In this document: in pieces, positions 8,216 to 17,509 of the stretch
Layout: each line of letters starts with the position of its first letter
How positions within the stretch are numbered: position 1 is the stretch's first letter
Source of the DNA: Leeuwenhoekiella palythoae
Lineage (GTDB): Bacteria > Bacteroidota > Bacteroidia > Flavobacteriales > Flavobacteriaceae
Assembly: GCF_900130045.1 (NCBI RefSeq)
Contig: NZ_FQXT01000003.1
Coordinates: 620,001-684,000, forward strand
Direction: 5' to 3'
Length of the DNA stretch: 64,000 nt
Made by a program: the position numbers and the translations under genes
Notes under the pieces: model-generated
The model's input: only the letters and a program-made list of their open reading frames with translations
Database searches by the model: none
Told to the model about the DNA's origin: nothing

Positions 8216-11200
8216 GAGTTCAAGGCTATTTCTTTTTTCCAACTATATAACACCGGCACAATAAAGTACGAGGTGACATCAATGATCATCCCGCCAAATA
8301 TGGGGATCGCCATTGGGATCATGATGTCACTACCTCTTCCGGTTGATGTGAGTACCGGCAACAACGCTAAAATTGTGGTCACCGTGGTCATCAAACACGG
8401 CCTGATGCGCTTGTTAGCAGCACGTAGCGTAGCTTGCCGAATTCCCTCCCGATCAGAAGGATTCGCTTTACTAAAAGTCTGCGTTAAGTAGGTGGCCATC
8501 ACGACGCCATCATCGGTAGCGATCCCAAAGAGCGCGATAAATCCAACCCAAACCGCAACGCTCAGGTTTATGGTTTTCATATGGAACAAATCTCTTAGAT
8601 TCGCTCCAAAAATTTCAAAATTCAAAAACCACGCTTGACCATACAGCCAAAGCATTATAAAGCCTCCGGCAAATGCCACTGCGATCCCTGTAAAGACCAT
8701 AAATGAAGTGCTCACCGATTTAAACTGAAAGTAAAGAATTAAGAAAATGATGAGCAATGCCATGGGCACCACAACGGTCAAGGTCTTCTCCGCACGCAAC
8801 TGATTCTCATACGTTCCTGTAAATTGATAGTTGATGCCCTGCGGAACCACCAACTCTCCGGAGTCTATCTTAGACTGAAGCACTGCTTGTGCCTGTTCTA
8901 CCACATCAACTTCAGCATAAGCATCTAGCTTATCAAACAAAACATACCCCACTAAAAAAGTGTCTTCACTTTTAATGACTTGCGGTCCCTGCTCGTAGCG
9001 TATTTCCACCAGTTCATTGAGTGGCACCGGATTTCCCGTCGCCACCGGAACATAAATATTTTTAAGATCCTCAGGATGTTCCCGAAGCGCTCTAGGATAA
9101 CGCACCCGCACCGAATACCGCTCGCGACCTTCTACAGTTTGAGTGATGGGCATTCCGCCTACGGCAACTTCAAGCACTTGCTGCACATCTGCAATCGAAA
9201 TACCATAACGCGCAAGCCGGTCGCGTTTAATATCTATAAGCAAATAGGGTTTTCCCACGATTCGATCGGCAAAAACCGCTTCGGCTTTTACGCCTTCAAC
9301 TTGTTTTAAATGCTTTTCCAGCTGAAAGCCAAACGCTTCGATCTGCTGTAAATTCTGACCTTTGATCTTAATTCCCATAGGTGCACGCATCCCTGTTTGC
9401 AGCATTACTAAACGGGTTTCTATAGGCTGAAGTTTTGGTGCCGAAGTAACTCCGGGAAGTTGCGTTACGCGCGCGATCTCCTTCCAGATTGCGTCAGGAG
9501 ATTGAATCTCTGGACGCCAGTTGCGATAGTACGCACCCGCTTCATCTTCTATTAAATCCTCAGCAGTCACCGGAAATTTCATACTCATTTCAGGTGCAAC
9601 CGCTCCGGTCTGCATATTGGGATTATACGCTTTGCTACCATCATGTAGCAAAAAATAACCTTGCTCATCCACCTTGTACCGTTGCTTACTTCCGGCTGCG
9701 TTCAACATATATTCTGGTTTGTACTGAATAATATTCTCATACATTGACAAAGGCGCGGGGTCAAGTGCAGACTCAGCTCTTCCTGCTTTGCCGACGACCG
9801 TTTCTATTTCGGGAATACTCGCCACAGCCATATCGAGTTGCTGCAACACCCGTTTATTTTCTTCCACACCTGCGTGAGGTAGCGAAGTAGGCATCAGCAA
9901 GAAAGTTCCTTCGTTGAGTGCCGGCATAAACTCCTTACCCATTTTTGAATAGATCCACGCGCCACTGATCAACAGGGTCGCCGGCAGGGTTAGAAACAAG
10001 AGTCGGTTTGCTAAAGCCCATCTTAAAATACGGTCATAAAACCGCCGTAAAACCCAGAACAGGCCAAAAAATGATGTACAAATCAGGGTTACGAACACGA
10101 GGTTTATAAAAATGCTTCGGTTGAAACCTAAAGGCCTCCAATAGGTTGCCAACAAAAAAACGATCGCTACAACGGTAATTATGATCTCAGCATGTTTAAG
10201 GTTTTGAAACGGAAGTTCTTTCGCTTTGCGTAAAAAGTAAAGCGTTCCAAAAGCGATCAATACAAGTCCCAGCCAAACACCGTAAAACACTGCGGCGCTT
10301 CCTGTAAGCATGAGAAGTGCATAAACTAGGTTTTGTGTCGTAGATTTAAATTTTCGTTTCCTAAAAATTAAAGCTGCAAAAGGCGGAATCAAGAAAAGTG
10401 CGATGATTAGTGACGCGGTTAATGCTGCTGTTTTAGTAAACGCCAAGGGGCGGAACAATTTACCCTCTGCACCCATCAATGTAAACACCGGAATAAAACT
10501 TATAATGGTAGTGAGCACAGCGGTAACAATAGCGCCCGAAACTTCTGCCGTGGCATTATAGATCAGGGTGTTGTATGACAGTTTTGAGTCATTTTTATCA
10601 GCCTCTTCAAGGTGCCGAATCATATTTTCGGTAAGAATTACCCCTACGTCTACCATCGTCCCGATTGCGATTGCGATCCCGGAGAGCGCAACAATATTTG
10701 CATCAACCTCAAAAAGCTTCATAGCGATAAAAACCATAAAGACCGCCACGGGAAGCAATCCGGAAATTAACAGGGAAGCCCTTAAGTTAAAAAGCATTAC
10801 GACGATCACAAGAATGGTAATCAGGATTTCCATGGTGAGGGCTTCATCAAGTGTGCCCAAAGTCTCATGAATTAACTGGGTACGATCGTAAAATGGTACA
10901 ATGGTAAGCTGAGAGATTCTGCCATCAGCTAAAGTTTTAGAGGGTAAGCCCGCGCTAAGTTCCTTGATCTGTGCCTTTACATTGGTGATGACCTCCATAG
11001 GATTAGCACCGTAGCGCGCCACTACTACTCCGCCTACCACCTCAGCGCCTTCTTTATCTAAAATTCCGCGGCGTGGTGCCGGCCCCATATGAACGCGAGC
11101 TACATCTTTTATACGGATCGACGTATAAGCTTCTGAGGTCACTACGGCATTTTCGATATCTTCAAGAGACTTGATATAACCTAAACCCCGCACCAGATAC

Positions 11201-11949
11201 TCTGCTTTATTGATCTCTAGGGTTTGGGCGCCAATCTCTTCATTACTCGACTTCACCGCCTTGACCAGTGCATCAAGACTTATATTGTATTGTTTTAGCA
11301 GTTCTGGGTTTACATCAATCTGATATTCCTGTACATATCCTCCTATTGATGCCACCTCAGCAACACCACCAGCCGAAGCTAGACTGTATTTCACATAATA
11401 ATCCTGAATGCTGCGCAGTTCTTGTAAATCCCAGCCGCCAGTGACGTTTCCGTCTGCATCGCGCCCTTCAAGGGTGTACCAAAAGATTTGTCCTAAACCG
11501 GTAGCATCAGGTCCCAAAGACGGATTAACCCCTTCCGGCAGAAGATTTGCAGGAAGTGAATTGAGCTTTTCAAGAATGCGGCTTCGGCTCCAGTAAAATT
11601 CGATATCTTCTTCAAAAATGAGATATATACTCGAAAAACCAAACATGGAAGAACTTCGGATGGTTTTTACTCCGGGAATTCCTAAAAGCGCAGAAGTTAA
11701 AGGATATGTGATTTGATCTTCAATATCCTGCGGCGAGCGCCCTTGCCATTTGGTAAAAACAATTTGCTGATTTTCCCCAAGATCAGGAATTGCATCAACC
11801 GCAACCGGAGCTCTCGGAATTCCCGCAATTTCTGAAACACCATCCCAATTGAAGGGTGCCGTGGCTATCCCCCAACCCAAAAAGAGGGCCAAGAGTAAAA
11901 AAGCGACTAGCTTATTTTCGACAAAAAATTTAATGCTTTTGTTGAGCAT
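8212..11949 (-). CDS. cusA: CusA/CzcA-family heavy-metal RND efflux pump
   Basis: This is the proton-driven inner-membrane pump of the exporter, about 1245 residues with two large periplasmic loops and 12 transmembrane helices. Family features visible include the N-terminal DAIPDLGENQQIVFTKW, the TM4 segment with GIAIAIGTMVDVGVILTEN (acidic residue of the proton relay), the Met-containing porter region, and the C-terminal helix around FGIATDDGVVMATYL. An insert near the middle (around 9600-9760) carries a tyrosine-rich soluble stretch that is longer than in E. coli CusA. The better start is the ATG at 11947-11949 (MLNKSIKFFVENK, the usual RND beginning); the open frame extends another 23 codons upstream with no RND-like sequence. 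The gene is the first of the six-gene core operon, about 210 bp after the HYC_CC_PP gene. Confidence 0.95.
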   Translation of the reverse strand: MLNKSIKFFVENKLVAFLLLALFLGWGIATAPFNWDGVSEIAGIPRAPVAVDAIPDLGENQQIVFTKWQGRSPQDIEDQITYPLTSALLGIPGVKTIRSSSMFGFSSIYLIFEEDIEFYWSRSRILEKLNSLPANLLPEGVNPSLGPDATGLGQIFWYTLEGRDADGNVTGGWDLQELRSIQDYYVKYSLASAGGVAEVASIGGYVQEYQIDVNPELLKQYNISLDALVKAVKSSNEEIGAQTLEINKAEYLVRGLGYIKSLEDIENAVVTSEAYTSIRIKDVARVHMGPAPRRGILDKEGAEVVGGVVVARYGANPMEVITNVKAQIKELSAGLPSKTLADGRISQLTIVPFYDRTQLIHETLGTLDEALTMEILITILVIVVMLFNLRASLLISGLLPVAVFMVFIAMKLFEVDANIVALSGIAIAIGTMVDVGVILTENMIRHLEEADKNDSKLSYNTLIYNATAEVSGAIVTAVLTTIISFIPVFTLMGAEGKLFRPLAFTKTAALTASLIIALFLIPPFAALIFRKRKFKSTTQNLVYALLMLTGSAAVFYGVWLGLVLIAFGTLYFLRKAKELPFQNLKHAEIIITVVAIVFLLATYWRPLGFNRSIFINLVFVTLICTSFFGLFWVLRRFYDRILRWALANRLLFLTLPATLLISGAWIYSKMGKEFMPALNEGTFLLMPTSLPHAGVEENKRVLQQLDMAVASIPEIETVVGKAGRAESALDPAPLSMYENIIQYKPEYMLNAAGSKQRYKVDEQGYFLLHDGSKAYNPNMQTGAVAPEMSMKFPVTAEDLIEDEAGAYYRNWRPEIQSPDAIWKEIARVTQLPGVTSAPKLQPIETRLVMLQTGMRAPMGIKIKGQNLQQIEAFGFQLEKHLKQVEGVKAEAVFADRIVGKPYLLIDIKRDRLARYGISIADVQQVLEVAVGGMPITQTVEGRERYSVRVRYPRALREHPEDLKNIYVPVATGNPVPLNELVEIRYEQGPQVIKSEDTFLVGYVLFDKLDAYAEVDVVEQAQAVLQSKIDSGELVVPQGINYQFTGTYENQLRAEKTLTVVVPMALLIIFLILYFQFKSVSTSFMVFTGIAVAFAGGFIMLWLYGQAWFLNFEIFGANLRDLFHMKTINLSVAVWVGFIALFGIATDDGVVMATYLTQTFSKANPSDREGIRQATLRAANKRIRPCLMTTVTTILALLPVLTSTGRGSDIMIPMAIPIFGGMIIDVTSYFIVPVLYSWKKEIALNS

Positions 11950-12102
11950 AAAAATGAAGGTATTGTGTGAACGTAAATGATTCCAGGCAAACCTGTGAGG
12001 CACTCGCAACAAATACATTTTAAATTACCGTAGCCTTTAGTACATAGCTTTTTAAGGTCACGCCATTAAAATGTATCTGTTAATAACTGAAGTACAGCAG
12101 TT

Positions 12103-12150
12103 TTTTCGCGAATGCGAAAACCTTAAAGTTTAGACGAAGAATGTCTAAAC
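12103..12150 (-). terminator. Double hairpin, probable terminator of the HYC_CC_PP gene
   Basis: Two perfect stem-loops lie back to back after the HYC_CC_PP gene. GTTTAGAC pairs with GTCTAAAC (12128-12150, 7-nt loop) and TTTTCGC pairs with GCGAAAA (12103-12120, 4-nt loop). On the minus strand the second stem ends in a short T-rich run. They would stop or attenuate transcription before cusA, so cusA may depend on readthrough or on its own promoter. Confidence 0.5.
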
Positions 12151-12158
12151 AATACCTA

Positions 12159-12584
12159 TCAAATCAAGTAAACCTCGTCTAAGGTCTGAATGTCCCTGAC
12201 GAGTTGAGGAGGTGTATACGCAAAGAAGTCTGTTGAAGCGGTGGTTTGTGGGGCCAAGAGCGCCGCATAAGCATAGCAGAAGGTGGTTACAAAAAGCTGT
12301 TGCTCTAAAGAAAACGAACTAAAACTAGGCTTCAATTCGTTCTGGCCGGCTGCAGAAAACGTTTTGTCTTGACAGCACGACTTTTGAATGACTTGTTGCT
12401 CACAGTCAGTGTTACCTAAAGAACTAGCCATCTGATCCATTCCGCAAGAACTGGCTTTGTTGATCACCGTGTAATCAACTAAAGTTTCGCCACAATAATG
12501 CATATTTATAGTAAATGACATTGTGGTACACACGACCACGAATGCCAGAACTAGTGCCATTATTTGTTTTGCTACCTGCTTCAT
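12159..12584 (-). CDS. HYC_CC_PP family secreted protein linked to metal efflux
   Basis: This small exported protein has the three signatures that give the family its name: MHYCG near residue 29, a CC pair in KSCCQD, and a C-terminal YTPPQLVRDIQTL followed by VYLI. A signal peptide covers the first 25-28 residues. The family occurs in Bacteroidota, typically beside heavy-metal pumps; the conserved Cys and His suggest periplasmic metal binding, although no biochemical role is settled to my knowledge. I prefer the ATG at 12582-12584; the upstream alternative begins with TTG. A TAnnTTTG-type promoter element (TACCTTTG on the minus strand, 12594-12601) sits directly before it, implying a short leader. 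It heads the efflux locus. Confidence 0.85.
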   Translation of the reverse strand: MKQVAKQIMALVLAFVVVCTTMSFTINMHYCGETLVDYTVINKASSCGMDQMASSLGNTDCEQQVIQKSCCQDKTFSAAGQNELKPSFSSFSLEQQLFVTTFCYAYAALLAPQTTASTDFFAYTPPQLVRDIQTLDEVYLI

Positions 12585-12627
12585 CTTGAATAGCAAAGGT
12601 ATAAAATTAATAGCAAATGTACAGCAG

Positions 12628-12996
12628 TCAATTTTTTTGTTGTAACGCTTTATTTATACTTTGTAACAAATCAGAAGGTTTAAAGGGCTTAGAGATGTAA
12701 TCAAAAGCTCCCATAAGAAAGGTATGGGTCACTATATTCTCTTCAATTATGGAAGATAACACGATGATAGGGAGGGTAGGAAATTCGGTTTTAGACCATT
12801 TAATGACGTTCATCCCTGATGTGAAGGGCAATAATAGGTCGATAATCACTAAGTGGAAGGTGTTGCTTTTCAGCTGCTCAATGGCTGTAGTCCCATCAGC
12901 ACATACACAAGTAGTATATCCGGCTTGTTCTAAACTGAGCACAATAGCTTCGGCTACCTGTTGATTGTCTTCGACTATTAGGATACGTTTTCTCAC
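12628..12996 (-). CDS. Single-domain response regulator (CheY-like receiver)
   Basis: This is a 122-residue stand-alone receiver with all phosphorylation residues: the acidic pair in ILIVEDN, the phosphoacceptor Asp in HLVIIDLLLP, a Ser in the beta4 switch position (VLSSI) and the beta5 lysine in YISKPF. There is no output domain, so it works as a phosphotransfer partner or by protein-protein contact. It is the last of three signalling genes read in the same direction (hybrid kinase, receiver-Hpt protein, this gene), with a 14 nt gap to the Hpt gene. It probably receives phosphate from the Hpt histidine of its neighbour (inference). Confidence 0.9.
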   Translation of the reverse strand: MRKRILIVEDNQQVAEAIVLSLEQAGYTTCVCADGTTAIEQLKSNTFHLVIIDLLLPFTSGMNVIKWSKTEFPTLPIIVLSSIIEENIVTHTFLMGAFDYISKPFKPSDLLQSINKALQQKN

Positions 12997-13010
12997 TGTA
13001 CAGGTGTTTT

Positions 13011-13751
13011 TTAATTGTTACATTTCTTTCCATTTAATAGTTCCGGAAAATCTTGTAGAAGCGCGTATTCAATAGTTTCGTGTTCTTTTTTTAAGGCCTT
13101 GACAAGTGATGGGAGTTCCTGAGGTTGTGCGTAATGAGCGATGGTATCGCATAAGTTTGCTGCCCGTTTGCTTTGTAACATTTCATAAGACGGCTTAATT
13201 GCATGCGCGTATTGACAAACTGCTTCTAACCGATTTTCTTCAAAACTTTCAACTAAAGCATGAACTTGAGCGGGTACGGAAGTTAAAAAGATTTTTAAAC
13301 TTTCCTGTATAAAGGTATCATCTCCATCGGCCAACTCCATAAGATAATCAAGATTATATGCTTGTGATGATGGGTTCTTTATTATTGCATCAAGCATGAG
13401 TAACTCCTTAATAAACTGAATATCTGCATTTCGATACGGCCTGGTAATAATTTTTTGAACGCGCAGCTTGTCCAGTCCACTATGGATGTGATTAGCTACG
13501 ACAATTACCGGAGCTGAAAATCCTATTTGATCTTTTAAATAATTTAAGGTTTGTACAGCCCCTAAGGGTTTGGCAGCTTCTTCGAGCACTAAAAGTTCTG
13601 GTATACCGTTTTGTTTGATATATTGAATGGCTCCCATACCAGAAGTAAATGCCGTAACCTCCACTTCACTTTTCGCAAACTGCGCCTTAAATTGAAGTTG
13701 TGCATTTAAATCTGCTTCTACAAGAATTACACGTTTTTTTGTTGTATTCAA
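13011..13751 (-). CDS. Degenerate receiver fused to an Hpt phosphotransfer domain
   Basis: Residues 1-115 fold like a receiver (VILVEADLNAQ as beta1, IITRPY as beta5), but the phosphoacceptor position carries E57 (PELLVLEEA) and the beta5 lysine is R104. It therefore cannot accept phosphate normally and may mimic the active state or serve only for docking. Residues about 130-235 form an Hpt four-helix bundle with H183 in YAHAIKPSYEML, the phosphorylatable histidine. The protein would carry phosphate from the receiver domains of the upstream hybrid kinase to the single-domain regulator downstream. It lies 39 nt after the kinase gene. The domain assignment is firm for the Hpt; the consequence of the Asp-to-Glu change is inference. 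Confidence 0.85.
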   Translation of the reverse strand: MNTTKKRVILVEADLNAQLQFKAQFAKSEVEVTAFTSGMGAIQYIKQNGIPELLVLEEAAKPLGAVQTLNYLKDQIGFSAPVIVVANHIHSGLDKLRVQKIITRPYRNADIQFIKELLMLDAIIKNPSSQAYNLDYLMELADGDDTFIQESLKIFLTSVPAQVHALVESFEENRLEAVCQYAHAIKPSYEMLQSKRAANLCDTIAHYAQPQELPSLVKALKKEHETIEYALLQDFPELLNGKKCNN

Positions 13752-13790
13752 TTTTTCAAAAAAATTTAATCTTAAAAAGAAATACTTGGT

Positions 13791-16700
13791 TTAAATCAAA
13801 TGTATACTTTTCTTTTTAACTAATCCTTTAAGTACAGATTGAACATCGTCCATCACCAGAGGTTTTGAAATATAATCGTCCATACCATACGCCAAGCAGC
13901 GCTCCCGCTCCCCTTTTAAAGCACGAGCGGTTAACGCAATAATTGGTACGCGCTCTTCTTTAGACTCTAATGCTCTGATTTGTTGTGTAGCTTCGTAACC
14001 ACTTAAAACCGGCATTTGAATATCCATAAAGATGATATCAATGTGATTCTTTTTAAAGGCTGCTACAGCCTGCTCGCCATTTTCTACTTCTATAAGCTGA
14101 GCCTTATCCAAGAGTTTATTTAGAATGGTACGCGCTAAAAATTTATTTACAGGATTATCCTCAGCGATCAAAATGTTCAAAGCAGCAGATTTTATCGCTT
14201 GGAGCTGCAAAGCATCGTTGTAAACAGTAGGTTTGTTTTGGGTAAGGTTATCTATAGTTTCGTAAAGTGTGTTTCGTATAACAGGCTTTACTAGATGCCC
14301 TGAAATCTCTAATAATCTTATTTGTTTATTGATCTTACTATCCTCGGCGGAACTATGCAACAGAATAATTGGCAGTTCTTTCTGCGAAATATGAAGATCC
14401 TGTCGCACATGTTTAATAAGATCTAACCCATTCAAATAGGGCATATTGAAGTCAATTAGTGCCAAATCAAAATTAGGACCTTGCTCAAGCACCTCTATTG
14501 CATCAATTCCATTGGCCGCTTGAAAAACTTTCATATCTCTTGACTCCAACATTTCTGTAAGTATCAAACGATTATTTTTGTTATCATCAACTATCAAAAC
14601 GTTGTGCACGCTTACAAGTTGCAAGGAGGCTTTTTTAATTCCTGCGCCTTTAGCGAAGGTTACTGTAAAAGAAAAGGTAGTTCCTACGCCCAACTCACTA
14701 TCAACTTGCAACGAACTATTCATTAACGCCAGCAGCCTATTGCTAATAGTTAATCCCAGTCCTGTACCTCCATATTTTCTAGTGGTTGATCTGTCGCCTT
14801 GGTCAAAGGCACTGAAAATATGCTCTATGTTGTGAGGGGCTATTCCAATGCCAGTGTCACGCAGGGAAAAGGTATACACCACTTCATCATCCTTTTGTAA
14901 AGAATTATGGGCTTCCACTTTCAGCTCAATCTCTCCCCGATGTGTAAATTTTACCGCATTACTAAGTAAGTTGATTAGAATTTGTCGCAGTCGTAATCCA
15001 TCGCCAATAATATATTGATTGATTGCATTGGGTAAATTTAAAAGCACCTCCAAGCCTTTTTGGTGGGCTTGGTTTTTGATCATCTCTACCGAACGTGCAC
15101 ATAACTCCGCAATATTAATGCGCTCTTGATTAAGACTTAGCTTACCGGCTTCAATTTTTGAAAAATCGAGAATATCATTAATTAAATCTAAAAGCGATAT
15201 GGCCGATGAATATATAGTCTCTAGATACTTCGCTTGACTTTCAGAAAGTTGTGATTTCAAAAGAATATCTGCGAAACCTATAACTCCATTGAGCGGTGTA
15301 CGAATTTCGTGACTCATATTGGCCAAAAATTCCGATTTAAATTTGTTGGCTGTTTCCGCTCGTTCTTTAGCAGTAATCAAGGATTGCTCCATACGCTTTA
15401 GAGCCGAAATATCAGTGGCTATTTTTAAGTAGCCTTTAACAGCCCCATCTTCATTTTTGACCGGAGTCACAATGAGTTGAACTGGCAAAAGTTTAGTATT
15501 TTTTTTAAGCAGATTCCATTCTTCTGAGGTTATAATCCCTTTATTTAATTTAAAGGTAAACACCTCTTCCGCTGATATCTCTTCCCCATATTCCTCGCTT
15601 AACAATGCCGTATACGTTAAGAGCTCTTGTTGCAGGAAAAACAATTCGTGATACTTATGCCCGATGACTTCATCTGCTTTGTATCCCAAAAGGTTTTCAG
15701 CTCCTTTATTAAACCTTTTAATACGATGGTTCCGGTCGGTTTCCACAATGATGATCTGAGATGTCGCTTCTAGTAAAGCTTGATGATCTAGTAAACTTTC
15801 TTCTAAAGCTCTTTTATCAGCCTTAGATTCGGTTAGATCAACAACTTGTCCTATAATAGAATAAATGTTTCCTTCACGATCATAAAGCGCAGATACGGTT
15901 AGCACACACTCAACTATGCTCCCATTTTTATGTATATAGCGTTTATCTACTTGATAGGTAGAAATATCTTTAGCTACCAGTTTTTTAAGAAGCTCCTGAT
16001 CCTTAAACAGATCTTCAGGATGTGTGAAATCGGCAAAGGTTAATTGTAAAAACTCTTCCTTGGTGTAGCCGATAATTTCAGCCAAATTTTTATTGATATT
16101 CTTCCAATTTCCCTCAAGATCTACAAGAGCCATTCCATTAGGAGAGTATTCAAAAATACGTTTAAAGCGATAGGCATGTTCTAAGGCATTGCGTTCTAGT
16201 TTTTTCTTTTTGGTAATATCCTCTACCTGAGTTATGATTAAGCTATTTTCAGAATTTATTTCTTTTACTAAAGAGCAGGTAATATTACACCATAAACTTC
16301 GGCCTGATGTATGCCAGAATTCAGCCTCAAAATTGTAACTATCTATTTCTCCTGTGAGTAATCGATCGCGCTCTAATAAAGCTTTAGCTAAATATTCTTT
16401 TTTTATTACATTTTTGATGGTATACGATTTAACCTCTTCGGCAGTGAGTTTGGTTAAACCAAAAATTTCTTTAGCAACTGCATTGGTTTGCTGTATCGTA
16501 TTGGATCCATCAATTAATATAATTCCCAATGCAGAATTTTCAAAAACCTTTTGAAAACGCTGTTCTGTAGTAATGATAGATTGCTCCTGTTGCTTTTGCT
16601 GTGTAATATCCTGAAACGCACCATATACCCGCACACAAGTATCGTTTTTGAATTCAGCTTTCATAAAAGCACGAACCCATTTTTCCTGACCTGTGGCCGT

Positions 16701-17396
16701 AATTATTATATACTCTCCATCATTAGAAATGCCTTGCTCCACACATTTATCAAAGGCCTCCATAATACGATCTCTACTCCACCCTTCTTTATAGAAGGCT
16801 ATAGCAGTTTCCAATTGAGGAAAATAATCTGTTGGCACATCATGTATCGCTTTAGTAACATTAGTCCACTTTACGGTTTTTGAAGCTATATCGACCTCCC
16901 AACCACCTACCAGAGCCAATCTATTAGTTTCTTCATAGATCTCATTAAATTTTTGTAACTCACGGATCTTATCGCAATCTAGCTTTGGAGCTTTTCTGCC
17001 CTCCTCTTCATTAAAAAAGCGAATAAGGAGATGCCTCTGACCATTAGAATCGGTATGCCGCAAATGTTGTCCGGTTATTCGCTGCTTCGCTCCTTTACTA
17101 TTTCTAAAATAAAAATCATGATTAGCTTGATCAACGCTTGTTTGCCTAATTGTAGTGAGCAGTTGCAAACTTTCCTGAGGTATTACATACTCCCATAAAT
17201 CTATCGGAGCGTGGACTGTTGAAGAGGTGTAACCCATTGCCGCCCAAAAGGAAGGGCTCACAAAGTAGTCAGCTTGAGTATGAAGTTCTGAATAAAAAAA
17301 TCCTAGGCTAGGTTGACTGTGTAGCCATTCGGAAAGTTCATAACTTTCTGAACATAATTTATGAAACTTCTGCGCTAACGCGGTATTTGTAATCAT
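13791..17396 (-). CDS. Hybrid histidine kinase with five PAS domains and two receivers
   Basis: This is a 1201-residue soluble sensor without clear membrane helices. About five PAS/PAC units occupy residues 20-670, four of them closing with a typical PAC ending such as FQDITQQK, VEDITKKK, VVDLTESK and ATDISALK. A HisKA domain follows with the H-box NMSHEIRTPLNG (near residue 700), then an HATPase_c domain with N, G1 (DTGIGI) and G2 (GGTGLGL) boxes. Two receivers close the protein, with phosphoacceptor Asp in LALIDFNMP and IIFMDIQMP. It is the first gene of a three-gene phosphorelay. The stimulus is unknown; the many PAS domains suggest redox, light or small-molecule sensing inside the cell. 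Confidence 0.93.
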   Translation of the reverse strand: MITNTALAQKFHKLCSESYELSEWLHSQPSLGFFYSELHTQADYFVSPSFWAAMGYTSSTVHAPIDLWEYVIPQESLQLLTTIRQTSVDQANHDFYFRNSKGAKQRITGQHLRHTDSNGQRHLLIRFFNEEEGRKAPKLDCDKIRELQKFNEIYEETNRLALVGGWEVDIASKTVKWTNVTKAIHDVPTDYFPQLETAIAFYKEGWSRDRIMEAFDKCVEQGISNDGEYIIITATGQEKWVRAFMKAEFKNDTCVRVYGAFQDITQQKQQEQSIITTEQRFQKVFENSALGIILIDGSNTIQQTNAVAKEIFGLTKLTAEEVKSYTIKNVIKKEYLAKALLERDRLLTGEIDSYNFEAEFWHTSGRSLWCNITCSLVKEINSENSLIITQVEDITKKKKLERNALEHAYRFKRIFEYSPNGMALVDLEGNWKNINKNLAEIIGYTKEEFLQLTFADFTHPEDLFKDQELLKKLVAKDISTYQVDKRYIHKNGSIVECVLTVSALYDREGNIYSIIGQVVDLTESKADKRALEESLLDHQALLEATSQIIIVETDRNHRIKRFNKGAENLLGYKADEVIGHKYHELFFLQQELLTYTALLSEEYGEEISAEEVFTFKLNKGIITSEEWNLLKKNTKLLPVQLIVTPVKNEDGAVKGYLKIATDISALKRMEQSLITAKERAETANKFKSEFLANMSHEIRTPLNGVIGFADILLKSQLSESQAKYLETIYSSAISLLDLINDILDFSKIEAGKLSLNQERINIAELCARSVEMIKNQAHQKGLEVLLNLPNAINQYIIGDGLRLRQILINLLSNAVKFTHRGEIELKVEAHNSLQKDDEVVYTFSLRDTGIGIAPHNIEHIFSAFDQGDRSTTRKYGGTGLGLTISNRLLALMNSSLQVDSELGVGTTFSFTVTFAKGAGIKKASLQLVSVHNVLIVDDNKNNRLILTEMLESRDMKVFQAANGIDAIEVLEQGPNFDLALIDFNMPYLNGLDLIKHVRQDLHISQKELPIILLHSSAEDSKINKQIRLLEISGHLVKPVIRNTLYETIDNLTQNKPTVYNDALQLQAIKSAALNILIAEDNPVNKFLARTILNKLLDKAQLIEVENGEQAVAAFKKNHIDIIFMDIQMPVLSGYEATQQIRALESKEERVPIIALTARALKGERERCLAYGMDDYISKPLVMDDVQSVLKGLVKKKSIHLI

Positions 17397-17509
17397 TTGA
17401 ACTGAGTTGGGAAGATCTAATGCACAAAAATTACGCGCATTCGTCCTGCATTAAAAATACGGGAATTAAGCACACCAAAATGCAGATTTTTAAAATTACT
17501 TATATAATT

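Noticed and set aside
16551-16883. Plus-strand open frame inside the hybrid kinase
   Set aside because: It lies opposite conserved PAS domains; its composition reflects the complementary strand.
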